Below are positions 45,838-56,937 of a stretch of 64,000 bases of DNA, piece by piece. How positions within the stretch are numbered: the first letter of the stretch is position 1; each line of letters begins with the position of its first letter. The notes beneath the pieces were generated by a model. That model had not been told where the DNA came from and did not search any database. It saw nothing but the letters and a program-made list of their open reading frames with translations. The stretch covers positions 14,370,062 through 14,434,061 of the forward strand of contig OY986973.1 in the NCBI GenBank assembly GCA_963920575.1. The letters run 5' to 3'. The DNA is from Narthecium ossifragum (lineage: Eukaryota; Streptophyta; Magnoliopsida; Dioscoreales; Nartheciaceae). The translations under genes and the position numbers were made by a program.

Positions 45838-46841
45838 CCAGGAGCAGAACACAAGAAACTGATTTCTCCCGAAGATGGAAGCATAGGAGGAATAGAAGAA
45901 TCAACCTGATTTGTCGTTTGGGTAAGAACTTGATCAAGTTTCCTACTTAATGCATCAACTTGTTGAGCAAGACGGGTTGACTCATTTAATTCAAGGATTC
46001 CTCTAGGATTAAATTGTGTTGAAGATCCACGATTATTTCTCGAAAAAGTGGCGTGATGTTGAGAGTTTTCAGCCAGTCTCTCAAAAAACCTCCAAGAATC
46101 GTCAAGAGGGTTGGTAATGAAAACTCCCCCACATGCAGCATCTATAGTCAACTGATGTTTTTCCTTAAGACCCTTATAGAAATGTTCTACTATAGCCCAT
46201 TAAGGAAATTGATGATGGGGACATTTTCTCAGGAGTTCTCTATAACGATTCCAAGCCTCATGAAATGCTTCATCGTCGGCTTGTCTAAATGAAGAAATTT
46301 CATGGCGAAGGTCACTTGTCTTTGTAATCGGGAAGAATTTTTCAAGGAATTTAGCTTGTAATTGAGGCCAAGTGGTGATAGATCGAGGTTCTAGAAAAGT
46401 AAGCCAATGTTTAGCTTTACCATTAAGAGTAAAAGGGAATAATTTAAGTCGCCAAGCATCTTCGGTAAAATTATTGATTCTTACTGTAGAACTAATCAAA
46501 ATGAATTCTTCGATATGATTGTATGGATCTTCATGAGATAGTCCGTGAAAAGTTGGTAATGATTGTAAAAATTGTGGCTTGATCTCATAGTGAGCTGCCC
46601 CAATCACCGGGGGTTGAATGCAAGAAGTTGAAGTGAATGAGGTTGGAACATAAAAATCTTTCATGGCCCTACGACCTTGATCCTCAGGTTGGTTCGGATT
46701 GACATTAGCTTCAGGACGGTCTTCAGGGTTATCCATGACTGAATGAGTAGAAGAAGATACTGACAGTTTATGTGATGTAGAACAAGAAGCAAAAAATTCT
46801 TTCAACGTTAGAGAAAGATCTGGGTCCTTATCATCACTCAT
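45838..46841 (-). pseudogene. gag: Athila-4 gag, N-terminal part
   Basis: The frame starts at ATG 46841 (MSDDKDPDLSLTLKEFF). The Gag core is complete: LPTFHGLSHEDPYNHIEEF, LKLFPFTLNGKAKHWL, QLQAKFLEKFFP and WNRYRELLRKCPHHQFP. A TAA at 46200 interrupts the frame, which then continues with HFYKGLKEKHQLTIDAACGG. It is cut at 45838 by solo LTR c. The leader to the primer site is about 245 bp. Confidence 0.92.
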
Positions 46842-47084
46842 TCACACATCATAAAGAACAACTAAGGTTTAAAAATACAAATAGTGCACTTTCGATGATG
46901 TGCTTGTTGGCGATTGCTCCTTCACCGCTTGGAAGGATGCCGCGTCGTTCTTCACCTACTGATCACAAAAAGATATGCAAATATTAGTATTGAAACTATT
47001 TTTGTTCTTTTATATAATAAATGACGGATAACAATTAATTAAGCAAGAAACTACACTAAGTAAACAACTCAAAACACCGTATAA

Positions 47085-47102
47085 TCCCCGACAACGGCGC
47101 CA
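47085..47102 (-). other. Primer-binding site of Athila-4 (tRNA-Asp)
   Basis: Minus strand TGGCGCCGTTGTCGGGGA, one mismatch to the tRNA-Asp complement, 6 bp from the LTR end. Confidence 0.88.
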
Positions 47103-47108
47103 AAATTT

Positions 47109-47441
47109 TGATAGGACTTGAAAAGTGTCGTGTCTTAACAAGTCTACTCAAAATTACAATAAATTCCGGTGCTCTACTTTAACTACTAAGAAATAGTAGA
47201 TAGTGGAGAGTCCGAGTCGAGTCCACAGGGATTTAAGTGATTGAGATCGAACACTTAGCAAATTTCCTACTAATGAGTTGAGAAAAGATTGCAGGTTGAA
47301 ATTAAACTAAACTTATATGAAAGGATTTATGAGTATGAGAGAAAGGACCATAGGATTCTTAATCAATAACTAAGGTTTTACCAAGTCTTCCTAAGATCAG
47401 GGCATGCAAACACGATGAATGGCTTCCTAAAAGTTGATAAG
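47109..47441 (-). repeat. 5' LTR of Athila-4, truncated
   Basis: Only 333 bp of the 3' side of this LTR remain. The cut at 47441 is where B2 starts. The missing part is not found to the right of B2/B3. It resembles the B1 LTR end, so this LTR and the B LTRs are related. Confidence 0.8.
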
Positions 47442-47809
47442 TGATAACACGTGAAAAGTGCACAAATCGCCCCTTTAACTAAGTCTTGTTAGTCTCCGAA
47501 CAATGCTATTTTGATTGTCTTTTCCGCATTTCAGGCTTAAGGACCCTCAGCAAAGATTAGATCAAGTTTGGTGCTAAAACGAAGAAATAAAGAACTCGCT
47601 AGGAGCAAATGAGCAAAGGAGCAAAGATGGGTCATCTTCGACATAAAAACTGTACCTGCTTAGTAAGAACCAGATGATGTACTATATATGGTTGGAAAGC
47701 TCTTGAAGTCTAAATTTCAGAACTTTTTACGGTTTGTGATTTGGAGTTTCCTAGAGGAAGATATGCTATTTTTAGTACAAAGGCGCAAGAAAGAAGCTTC
47801 GGAAAAAGA

Positions 47810-47911
47810 GGATCGATCCGTTTTCCAAAGGGGATCGATCCCTTTGGCGCTGCGGGGAAAATAAAAGGAAACTGACTAATCCGAGTTAGGGTTTGCCCTA
47901 GGCTATAAATA
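47810..47911 (+). promoter_or_regulatory. U3 palindrome pair and TATA box, B2 LTR
   Basis: Only two sites remain: GGATCGATCC at 47810 and 47832, 22 bp apart, the second extending to a 12-bp palindrome. TATAAATA at 47904 lies 62 bp after it although the intervening sequence differs from B1. Confidence 0.62.
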
Positions 47912-48459
47912 GCCTTCTTTAGGGGCGTTTTGGCAGCCTTCCATGGCCGAATTCTCTTCATCTTTTAGGGTTTCTATTAGTTTATTTTCCACAAATTAGG
48001 TTAGATCTTTGGGAGAAGATCCATGGATGGGGAGCGTCATCCGTCTTCATCAATGGTTTCTCTTTCTAAGATGAGTAACTAAACCCTAGCTTTGGGATTC
48101 TATGATGTATTAGAGAATCTTTTTAGGGACTTTCATGGATCTAAGCATGTATTCCTTTAATGGTTTTTAATGGAATAATCTTTTATTGTCATATCTATTG
48201 GTAATATTTATTATGGTGAATGAATTGGATGTTCTTTGTACCCTAGATTCGGCCTGTTTTGTCTCGGTTTTTCCGTGGTTTTACGGTCGGAATCTTTGAA
48301 AACTCAAAACATAAAAGTTGTAGATCTCTTCCTTAGCTTTCCACCGAATCTTGAATCATCTTGTTTTGAGTTCTGATGTAAAAGTTACGCAGAGATTATG
48401 ATCGCTGTTTTGAGCATTGCATGTTAGAGGCTAGGATTAGGACTTTTCCAAGATGCTTT

Positions 48460-48732
48460 CATGCTAGAACCATGTTAGATCTTAGGATTGGATCCTAAAC
48501 CCTAGATTATGATTGTAGGAGTGGTAGAACCACTACCTTAATGCTAGAACCATTAAGACCTATGATTATAACCTACAGTTCTTTCTTTATCTTTATTGAT
48601 TAGGCGATCTCAAAGTGCTAGAACCACTTTGATTATTCTCATACCAATTATCCGCTGATTTGATCTTCGTTCCGATGAAGACTTCTTACGAAACTTTGTT
48701 GAGCGGTAGGGGTTCTAGCCATTCACCTATCG
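48460..48732 (+). other. Mini-hairpin array in B2 LTR
   Basis: Stems: CATG (48460), TTAGGAT/ATCCTAA (48482, loop TGG), AGTG/CACT (48520), CTTAATG/CATTAAG (48537), TCAAAGTG/CACTTTGA (48610), CGGTAGG/CCTATCG (48704, one G:T pair). Four have the loop CTAGAAC or GTAGAAC. The last has a 15-nt loop with TTCTAGCC. Confidence 0.65.
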
Positions 48733-49074
48733 ACTAGTTAAAACCATTAACACTTTTTGAATTGCTTTTATCCTAGGAAGACCTAATTAGTTCTTTATTA
48801 CGGATTAGAAATCTCTTGGTCATTTATCCTATTATTATTCAGTTTAATTTAATATTAGTTAAGAGTGGTTTAAAAACCAAAAATCATTTCCTTTACCAGT
48901 CTTTTGATTTAGAACTATACGAGGTAATTAGACTTAACACTTCTTTTCCCTGTGGATTCGACTCGGACTCATTGCTATCTACCCATAAAGTAGTTAGTTA
49001 GTAGTTTGATTATAAATTTATAATTTTGGCGTTCTTGTTAAGGTAACGACACTTTTCAAGGCGTGTCAAAATTT

Positions 49075-49092
49075 TGGCGCCATTGCCGGGGA
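49075..49092 (+). other. Primer-binding site of B2 (tRNA-Asp)
   Basis: TGGCGCCATTGCCGGGGA, one mismatch to the tRNA-Asp complement, 6 bp after the LTR. Confidence 0.9.
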
Positions 49093-49374
49093 ATTAATTG
49101 GCGTCTTAAGTCGTTTACTTAGTGTAGTTTCTTCCAACCAGTTGTTTTCTTTATTTTTATATTTATCATAAAATAATAATAATAATAAAAACGAAAATCA
49201 TAATAAAAAAAAAATAGAAGTTGTGCTAATATTTCTATATCTTTGTGTTGATAGGAGACACCACCGTGCGAGAATTGACAACATCCAAGCAACAACGGGC
49301 GTCTCATTCTTGGACCATCCATTGTAGCGTATTTCTATCTTTTGGTGTGATCCTTATTGTTTTAATTATTAGAC

Positions 49375-51217
49375 ATGTCCGATGAGTATATGCTACCGGG
49401 TGATGCATTGAATGATTATCGTTTACCATCTAGTTATGCACCCGCTTATATTAACGACACATATGATTGTTCAAATCATGCTTATGATTTGTATGCATAC
49501 TCTTGTGATCCGAATTTGAGTAGTCATACATACCCCGATTGGCAATTCCAAGGTTACTATCCTCCAAATGTTCAGTCACAAGATTATAGCATACCGAACC
49601 CATACTTTAATCCAAACTTTGAACCCTCTTATCCTTCTCAACCACAATACCCACCACCCCAACATTGGTATAAGCCTTATGTTCCTTTGGAACCGCAAAC
49701 ACAAGTAGGACCATCTTTAGAAGAAATTATATATTCTCAATCACAATCAATAGCTAGGATACAAGCCCAAATTGAGCAACTCACATCTTTGATGGAATCA
49801 TATGATGATGTGGTTGATGAGTGTGGGAATGAGTCGGTACTTCCTAGTTCTAATGATGATACTTGTGATACCCAATTTACCAATGTTAGTGACACATGCA
49901 ATTATGCGATTCCTAATGAGACTTCTCTTGTTCATGATGATTTGAATGATGCTTCGCCAATGTGTGATGATATTATTAGTGATGTTTGGCCGGCAGCACA
50001 TATTGATTGGGTGAAAGGACAAGTGCCTCATATTTTTTATGATGTTGATGATGATGATAGTAATGAAAGCATGTGTGACTTAGAGCCTCTTACGATTAAT
50101 GATGATGTTGAGAATGCTTATCCGGTTAATGATTTTGAGGTATGTGATGATGATGTGATTTACGATAACTCGCGAGTTCCCATTTTGGATAATTATGATG
50201 CTTCATGATCTTGTTATGCCGGTTTATGAAGCTTTCCACGAGCATATACTTAATATCGAGGGTGAATCATTTGATATCAACTTGCCATTTTATGAAGCTT
50301 TTCATGAGAATATTTTGGATTTTAATAATGATTCATGTGAGATTATGTTGCCGATCTATGAAAGTTTTTATAATGACATATCTAACTTTGAGAAGGAGGA
50401 TTCTTATGATATTGATTTACCGGTTTATGAAGTTTTTTATGAGGATCTATCTAATCTTGATGCATATGTTGAGGAAATTTCATATAAAAATAACATGCCG
50501 GTTTTTGACGTGTTGGATGGTGATGATGCTTTGCTTTGTTTAAATGATCATGAGGACTCTAGTGAGATTGTCTATAGGACATCTCAATTTAAGCTTCTAC
50601 TAGTCATGTCATCCACACTAGTTGAACACTCTGAGAGGTTAGACCTTATTTTGATTAGAGAGCATGCTCATTTTCATCGAAACTTCATCAAAGATCTTAT
50701 AAAGACCTCACATCCTTCTAGTACTTTGTTTGCTACAGACAATCCCTTTTTCTTTGATGAAGCTTGTTTGCATGGCTTTACCCTTCTTTGGACCATGTAT
50801 TTCTTTACTTCAAATCATCGACCTCCAAAAGACCATTCACTGATGGATCTAATTATTGAAGTCCATGGCTTGAAGGATGACAATTGGCAAATGCCTAAAG
50901 CTTATAATGAATTATTTGCCATGAATTATCATTTCTTCTTTGATAAAGCATGTTTGCACCTCATCTCCATCCTTCAATGCATTTATTTCTGTACTTTAAA
51001 CCATAGGCCACCAAAAGCCTATATGATGATGGACAGAGTTATTGCAACACATGATTTGCAGGATGATGATTGGCCACTGACTAAAATTTTTAATGATTTC
51101 CTTACCTGGGACCTGTCTTTCATCTTTGATGAGTTATGGTTGCATGTCTTCTCTATTCTTCGGTCCATGTATTTCTTCACCTGGAACCACCGACCACCCA
51201 AACTCAATTTTAGTTGA
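49375..51217 (+). pseudogene. B2 acidic NHRPPK-module protein, one frameshift
   Basis: The first frame (49375-50208) starts MSDEYMLPGDALNDY, continues through PPQHWYKPYVP and a short helical stretch (SQSQSIARIQAQIEQL), and ends in acidic sequence. A single shift near 50200 leads into a second frame running to 51217. That frame has four units of LPVYEAFHE type (50210-50470) and three 62-residue modules (FFFDEACLH, FFFDKACLH, FIFDELWLH, each followed by an NHRPPK). Only one lesion in about 1.84 kb is seen. The third module has lost the Cys of CLH. Function is unknown. Confidence 0.78.
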
Positions 51218-52434
51218 GCTTGCATTGTGTCGAGCTCGAGACGGTAAACCAAGCGCTTGATGGGAGGCAACCCATCCTTGTTTTGTTTTTTTTTTGTTTT
51301 CTTCGCATGCTTGCTTCATTTCTACTTATTTGCATATTTGTTTTTGATTGGCTGATAATGTTGTCATCGCTGTGAGTGGATGGTCGTGTTAATTGTTAGC
51401 TTGGGATATCCTTAATTGATTTCATTTGGCCTAGAGAGGTCCGTATTTTTATATGGTATTTAGAGGCTTAATTTCCAGGTTTATTATGCGTTTTATCATG
51501 TTTCTTTGAGAGCAATCAATCCGTCCTCACAAGGTCGGATCGATCCCACCTACCCCATGGATCGATCCTACTTGTTCATTTAATCATGACAGAACGTTGT
51601 GTTTTCTGCACTACACCTTCCGATCGATCCATCTATCCCTCTGGTAATAATAGATCATCTAAGGTAGTAGGATCGATCCCTCCTCCAGAGTAGGATCGAT
51701 CCTACGTAGCTATTTATCGGTAACAGAACGTGGTGTTGTGGATGAGTCACCTACCGATCGATCCGTCTATCCATCCTTCTCAATGAGTCTACTCGAGTAA
51801 GTCGGATCGATCCGTCTAAATTAATTCGATCGATCGGGCCTGTTTTTCACTATTTCATCCGATTGCACCCGATGCGTCCACGTGGTGACGGATCGATCCA
51901 ACCGGTCTAGTCCGATCGATCCTGCTCGAGTTCTTTTAAAACTCACATGGTCAGCACCTCCGCCATCCTCCTTCCTAACCTTCGCCGGCCTCTACCAGCA
52001 TCGAAACCACCTCCTCCAACGCCGGTAAGCTTCCCCTGTGTCCTCCGACCTCACCGATCCTCTCCTCCGTGTTCCTTCCTCCTCTACTATCCGTGCTTCC
52101 TCTGTTTCTCAGCCACTGACGGCACCCATGGCTTTCGCCATGAGTCTCGATCAATGACGCCGGTGGCCAAGGCCGGCGTCCTCCTTCCCTTCTTCCCTCC
52201 CTCCGGTGTCCTCCTTCTCTGTTTCCCCGTCTTCTCTTCTTCATTTTCTTCCTTCCCATCTTTTCCTATTTTCTCCATCCTTCCCTCCGGCCATTGTTCC
52301 ATGCCGACCCCCTACCTCTACGGAGCCAAGACCCCAGCCATGATACTAATGCTTGTAGCTTGTCGGTTTGCATGTCGCCTTTGTGCTTGCTTAGTTTGAT
52401 TGCTTATCTGTTAGGTTTCTTGTACCTAGGCACA
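51218..52434 (+). other. B2 post-ORF region
   Basis: No gene is seen. It contains the 'gggaggcaaccca' block (51261), a palindrome array (51520-51930) and a pyrimidine-rich segment (51950-52300) that matches B1 27541-28330 but is shorter. The part encoding MVRAKNII in B1 is missing. It ends at the solo LTR 4 site. Confidence 0.55.
51520..51930 (+). promoter_or_regulatory. Palindrome array in B2 3' UTR
   Basis: GATCGATC sites lie at about 51538, 51559, 51622, 51670, 51693, 51755, 51805, 51828, 51891 and 51913. The spacing is 23 bp at 51670/51693 and close to 22 bp in several other pairs. Two GACAGAACG-type companions lie at 51588 and 51722. Confidence 0.45.
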
Positions 52435-52645
52435 TGTGAGAACCCGTCTCTCTACTCCTGTGGCTCGTCGTGGACCGCAAGGGCAATTTGGTAAATTGCG
52501 CCTTGTCGGTTTGTTTCATACTCGCGTGTGCACACACTGACCATGTTTGTGGTATTGTTGGGCTAGAATGGTTAGTGGGACCCGGGATCAAAAGATCCGG
52601 ACTTGGGCTTAAGTCTTAACCCAAGTCCAGCTTCCTGCGAGAGAC

Positions 52646-52847
52646 GGATCGATCCTTCCTTGCTAGAAGGATCGATCGATCTTTGATAGGAACGTGGATC
52701 GTCGAGTCGGATCGATCGGTCTCTTGGGATGGGTCGATCGGACTCAGAGTTGGATCGATCGTTCCCGTGGCTGGATCGATCGGTCTCCTTAGCTGGATCG
52801 ATCGGTCTCTTAGCTGGATCGATCGGTCTCCTTGGACGGATCAATCC
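52646..52847 (+). promoter_or_regulatory. Helically phased palindrome array in solo LTR 4
   Basis: A pair at 52646 and 52669 is followed by seven sites at 52709, 52731, 52752, 52773, 52795, 52816 and 52838. The steps are 22, 21, 21, 22, 21 and 22 bp, close to two turns of B-DNA. Most sites are GGATCGATCG; the last is a decayed GGATCAATCC. Confidence 0.7.
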
Positions 52848-53217
52848 TGCTAAGTCGGTTCGTTTGCCTATAAAACAAACAGAACCTTCTTCCACAAATC
52901 TTTTTGGAAATCCGAATTCTTGGCTGAGATTTTCTCTGGATTTCGAAGAGTTCGTGGACGATCCAAGGCTCAGCAGCTGGGATTGAAGCTGCTCTTGCTC
53001 CGGTAGGGATTCCTACCTACTGTCTTCGGGTTTTCCGGAAGCTTTTTCCGATTGTCGATGTTCTTATGCTTAGAACTCATTGTATACATGTTAGATTGTA
53101 GTATTTCCGTCGGTTTTGGATTCGTGATCGTTCGTGCTACTAGATCCCAGGTTTTGGTGGGATTTGGTGGAGTTTTCCCACGGTATTTCTTGTCGTCGGC
53201 TTATCGGAGAACCCAAC

Positions 53218-53520
53218 CGATCGATCCGTTTGTGAGATGGATCGATCTCTCTCTTTGTTGGGTATGCTGACCCGAGCAGGATCGATCGGCCCCTGGTGAG
53301 GGCGATCGATCCCGGTGCTTTGGGTAGCATGGGATCCCCTCGTCGCGAGTGGGATCGATCCATCCCGAACTGGATCGATCGGCCCGGGTGTGGGCGATCG
53401 ATCCCAGTGCCTTGGTCAGCATGGGACGTTCCTCTACCGCGAGTCGGATCGATCATGGATCGATCGGACGAGGCGCGGTATGGAGAATTCGCTCTCTGTC
53501 CATAGCGGGATCGATCCTCC
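53218..53520 (+). promoter_or_regulatory. Second palindrome array in solo LTR 4
   Basis: GATCGATC cores recur at 53219, 53240, 53280, 53304, 53353, 53373, 53396 and beyond to about 53515. Neighbouring pairs are 20-24 bp apart. It lies downstream of the GGTAGG hairpin. Confidence 0.5.
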
Positions 53521-54822
53521 CTTGAGGAATTCGTCTAGTTTTGCCGCGAGACTTTGTATGACGGTTTTCTTTATTGTCTTAATACCTGGTACATATGTTT
53601 AAGCATGTTAGCCCTATAATAGGGCAGTGGTGAACCGAGGGAGTGATAACTCCCGGGATGTTTAGAATAAGCGGGCGGGTAGATCTACAGCTTTCCTTAG
53701 CCTTGCATGCCGACGTGCGCCGAGGGCTTTATCTGTATTATCTGTAAGCTATTGCTTGCGGGGCTGCTTCCCGGTGCAGGTGTTGTGGTGGACTGCTGGA
53801 AGTTGGTGGTGGTACCACTGCAGCAATTCCCTAGACTTTATTTACCTACTCACCACCCCGGGCCGGCAGGGTGCCGTGCCCAGACCTGGTTTGATATATC
53901 ATCTCATACTGTTGCATGTTCATCTGTATTATCCTGCGCATGTCCATTACATGTATTGTGTTGCGCATTCGTTGCATCTGTGTAGGGCGTTGCCGATCCG
54001 GGGCTTTCGGGTAGCCCGGATTTAGCTCTAGGACCGTTGCGGGTAGCTTGGTCCAGGACTCGATTTGTAGTATTCAGTCGTTTTCGATGATAGGGTTAAT
54101 TTGACCTGAATACATGTTGCTTGATGATTATAGAGGTCGTGTCGGCTTCGAGCCAGACGTTGTGGGTGCAACCGGTGTCCGGTTCACTGTCTCATGGGTA
54201 GAGGTAGTGCATACTCAGCGGTGTTGGTAGCCCGACTGGCAGAGTCTGGTGCCTGCCTGTGAGATGGCAGACTTGGTCTGCCTCGCTGAGGGTGACCCAG
54301 TATGTGACCAGTTCGCTTGGAGAACATGACTGGAGTCTCTTTTTCAGGGACTCTTGCTGCACACCCAAGTCTTGCTTGAGGGCGACACTGTTGTGTTCCC
54401 TCCCTTGTGAGTGTCGTAGCGTAGTGTCCCTGCTGAGCTTAGTGCTCACACCTACCCGGGCTGTGTTTTGCAGGTGCTGGCGCTATCTCTTCTTCGGTCG
54501 CCCCTACTGAGCCGGTGATTGGTGACGTGACGGCGTCTGGCGGTACTTGAGAGGTGGCGATCTTCCAGTTCTTTACCCTTTTGTTATAGATAGTCTCCTA
54601 TGGGAGTGATAAATGTATAATTTCCCTGTTTGAGGATTGTATATAAATATCCAGTTTCAGTCTTTGAAGTTTGTAATATTTGTATAATACAGGATGGTTG
54701 TGATTGCTAGGGTAACCACTACGATTAGAGGGAAACCTCGCCAAAATTTCCACAGTTGGTTAGTTTTCGATTCGCGTCGCCCGGCCCGGTTGGGCCTACG
54801 CGGGTCGGGGCGCGACAGCACA

Positions 54823-55711
54823 TGTCGTACCATGGGCTTGTTCTTATTGAGCTAGATGGTATCTTGGGGTCAGTTTTGTATTTTTGGTTGGGTGGGACGT
54901 GCTTGGTTTGTGCCAGGAGGAGGGCCATATTTTTGTACTCCATTGCTCCATTTCTGTATCATTTTGACATCTTCATAGTGGATATATACATTGGATGTTG
55001 GTTTTGGGGGTGTACCCCAGGTGTGTGTGGCTATATATATGTGAATGTGGATGTGGCGGTTGAGCAAAATATATGTGGCATTATATATATGTGGATGTGA
55101 ATGTTAATGTAGAAATAAATGAAAAATTTGTACAACCCTTGAGCTTATTGAATAAATAGAGGAAATGCTGCCCAATTTTTCTCCAATTTTGATGCTTATT
55201 TTTCACTTTCTATAAATGCAATCATGGGGTATTCCTTCTCTAATTTTACAGGGCATATATGCTATGGAATGCACATCAACAACCAGCAGGTTGACATCAC
55301 GACATTACTTGGTTTTCATGACTAACCTTGATCCGCCAATCTGTTTTTATTTTTATCACCAAGATTACGTTTTCTTATGAAGCCTCTACAGGTTATCTGT
55401 ACTCTATATTCTTTGATTTATTTTTATGACTTAGTGTAATTGGGGACAATTACATTCAAGTTGGGGGGTAGAATTCTAGGAATTCATGTTTATTTATTTA
55501 TTTTATGATAACCAACTATTATACATCCCCTGGATTATGTCAGAAGAATGAAATTAGGAGACTTATTGATAAAGATGCTTCATTTAGAAATTTGTCTTAT
55601 GAATTATTCAGAAATTTATATATCATATAAGATTTAGTAAATTTAGCTATGCATGACATAAGTTCTATACTTTAACACTTTTACCATGATTTAGGGATAA
55701 CTTGACAGATC
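54823..55711 (+). other. B2 distal 3' UTR
   Basis: No gene is seen. It is homologous to B1 28440-29326, including GGGGGTGTACCCC (near 55006) and the internal polypurine-like 'agttggggggta' (near 55460). Homology ends abruptly at 55711. Confidence 0.6.
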
Positions 55712-56937
55712 AATTAAGATAATTGTTATATGAGAGACATCGAAAAACCAAAATAATATCCCTAATCAGTGCACGGATTAATCGCCCACTATTGATTTCC
55801 ACAAGAAAACATGTCATAAAATTACCTTACCAAAAGATCAAATAAAATAGCACGAAAAATATATCAAGAAGAGTAAAAATCCATAAAAATCATTAACAAC
55901 TTCGGCAGGGTCTCCTTTGTATATATTAAGCACAGATCCTATACAACCATTCATCCATATCAAATTTAAAATATATATACGGAAACATAAAATACATCGA
56001 ATCATCATGCGCAACACCTAAAATAATCAGCATCCATAATATCGTCCGGATTGATGATCGTGACCGTTCGATCGGAAAACTGGTCTTTGGAGTATATGGA
56101 TCGCGTCCATCAGCAATCGGACAGCTGAGAACAAGCCGACGGCGGATCGACGGTGAAACTTTGTCTCTGGTGGACGGGAAGGGTTGGGATGGAATCGTGG
56201 AAGCCTAAGGAGCTCTTTGATAAGCTCTGATCAAGGAACGGAGGTCCCCAGGTGGTAGATCGGCGATGGCCGGATCGGAGGAAGATGATTCCTGGAATCG
56301 AGGTTGGCAAGGATCGAGAAAAGATCATGGTGGCCTATGGAACTCACCTATGTGATTTAATTGCAGAATTGGAGTTCCAGGAGGCGGATAGAAAATGGTC
56401 GAAGAGGTTGAGACCGTCGGTGGTGAGATCCAGTGATCTAGGCCGCAAGCAAAGTTTTTGATGGGTGGGAAATGTTCGTGACGGCCAGCGGAAGGTACTG
56501 GAGGTAGCTAAGGGCAGTGGGAAGCAGTGGAAGAGGTGATCGGAGATGGCGGATGAAACAGGGGAGGCTCACCGGCGTCGGAGGAGGTGATGTTAAGGGA
56601 AGACGAGGTTGTTAGTAGGTAGAGGAGAAGATGACGGTGATGTAGGTGGTAGTTTTGAGGGACGGGGATGGCCGAAGAGACAGCGATGGGCAGTGGGTGG
56701 TGACGGCTCGGGGACGAGCCGGGACGACGAGTCCATGGCTCGCTGGTGAGCCGCGACGAGAAGGAGAGAGAAAAACTCAGGGAAAAATAAGGAAATTCCG
56801 GAAAAAAAACGAAAACAAATGGAAAAAATCATGGAAAAATCCTAAAAATTAAGGAAAATTCAAAAACAAATTTAGGGAAAAAATACAATTCGAAAAAGTA
56901 CTAGGTTGCCTCCCAGTAAGCGCTCGATTTATCGTCA
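55712..56937 (-). other. Junction segment between B2 and B3
   Basis: No gene is supported. 55712-56560 has no match elsewhere in the window and may be from another element or an unshared part of B3. From about 56560 the complement carries 'cctcctccgacgccggtgag', the start of the B-family pyrimidine-rich segment. 'ggttgcctcccagtaagcgc' (56904-56923) is the complement of the post-ORF block. B3 therefore runs in from the right, and its left limit is uncertain. Confidence 0.45.

Larger units (their letters stand above)
47442..49068 (+). repeat. 5' LTR of B2
   Basis: This uninterrupted 1,627-bp LTR starts TGATAACACGTG and ends GGCGTGTCA. The U3 module is at about 47645-47790. It is the best place to see the whole LTR plan: module, palindrome pair, TATA, hairpin array, primer site. 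Confidence 0.9.
52435..54817 (+). repeat. Solo LTR 4 of TGTGAGG family
   Basis: This 2,383-bp LTR starts TGTGAGAACC and ends GGGGCGCGACA, with a perfect GCACA duplication (52430-52434, 54818-54822). The empty site is visible in B1 near 28434. It has the richest palindrome arrays of the family and a GGTAGG/CCTACC hairpin (53002-53017). Open frames inside it are read-through of repeats. Confidence 0.92.
47442..55711 (+). mobile_element. B2: non-autonomous element, 3' end lost
   Basis: B2 has a 5' LTR (47442-49068), a tRNA-Asp primer site, a broken NHRPPK-module ORF, the 'gggaggcaaccca' block, a palindrome array, a pyrimidine-rich segment, and a distal UTR carrying solo LTR 4. Homology with B1 stops at 55711 ('aacttgacagatc'). 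The terminal polypurine tract and 3' LTR are missing. It faces B3, a copy in the opposite direction. Confidence 0.82.
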
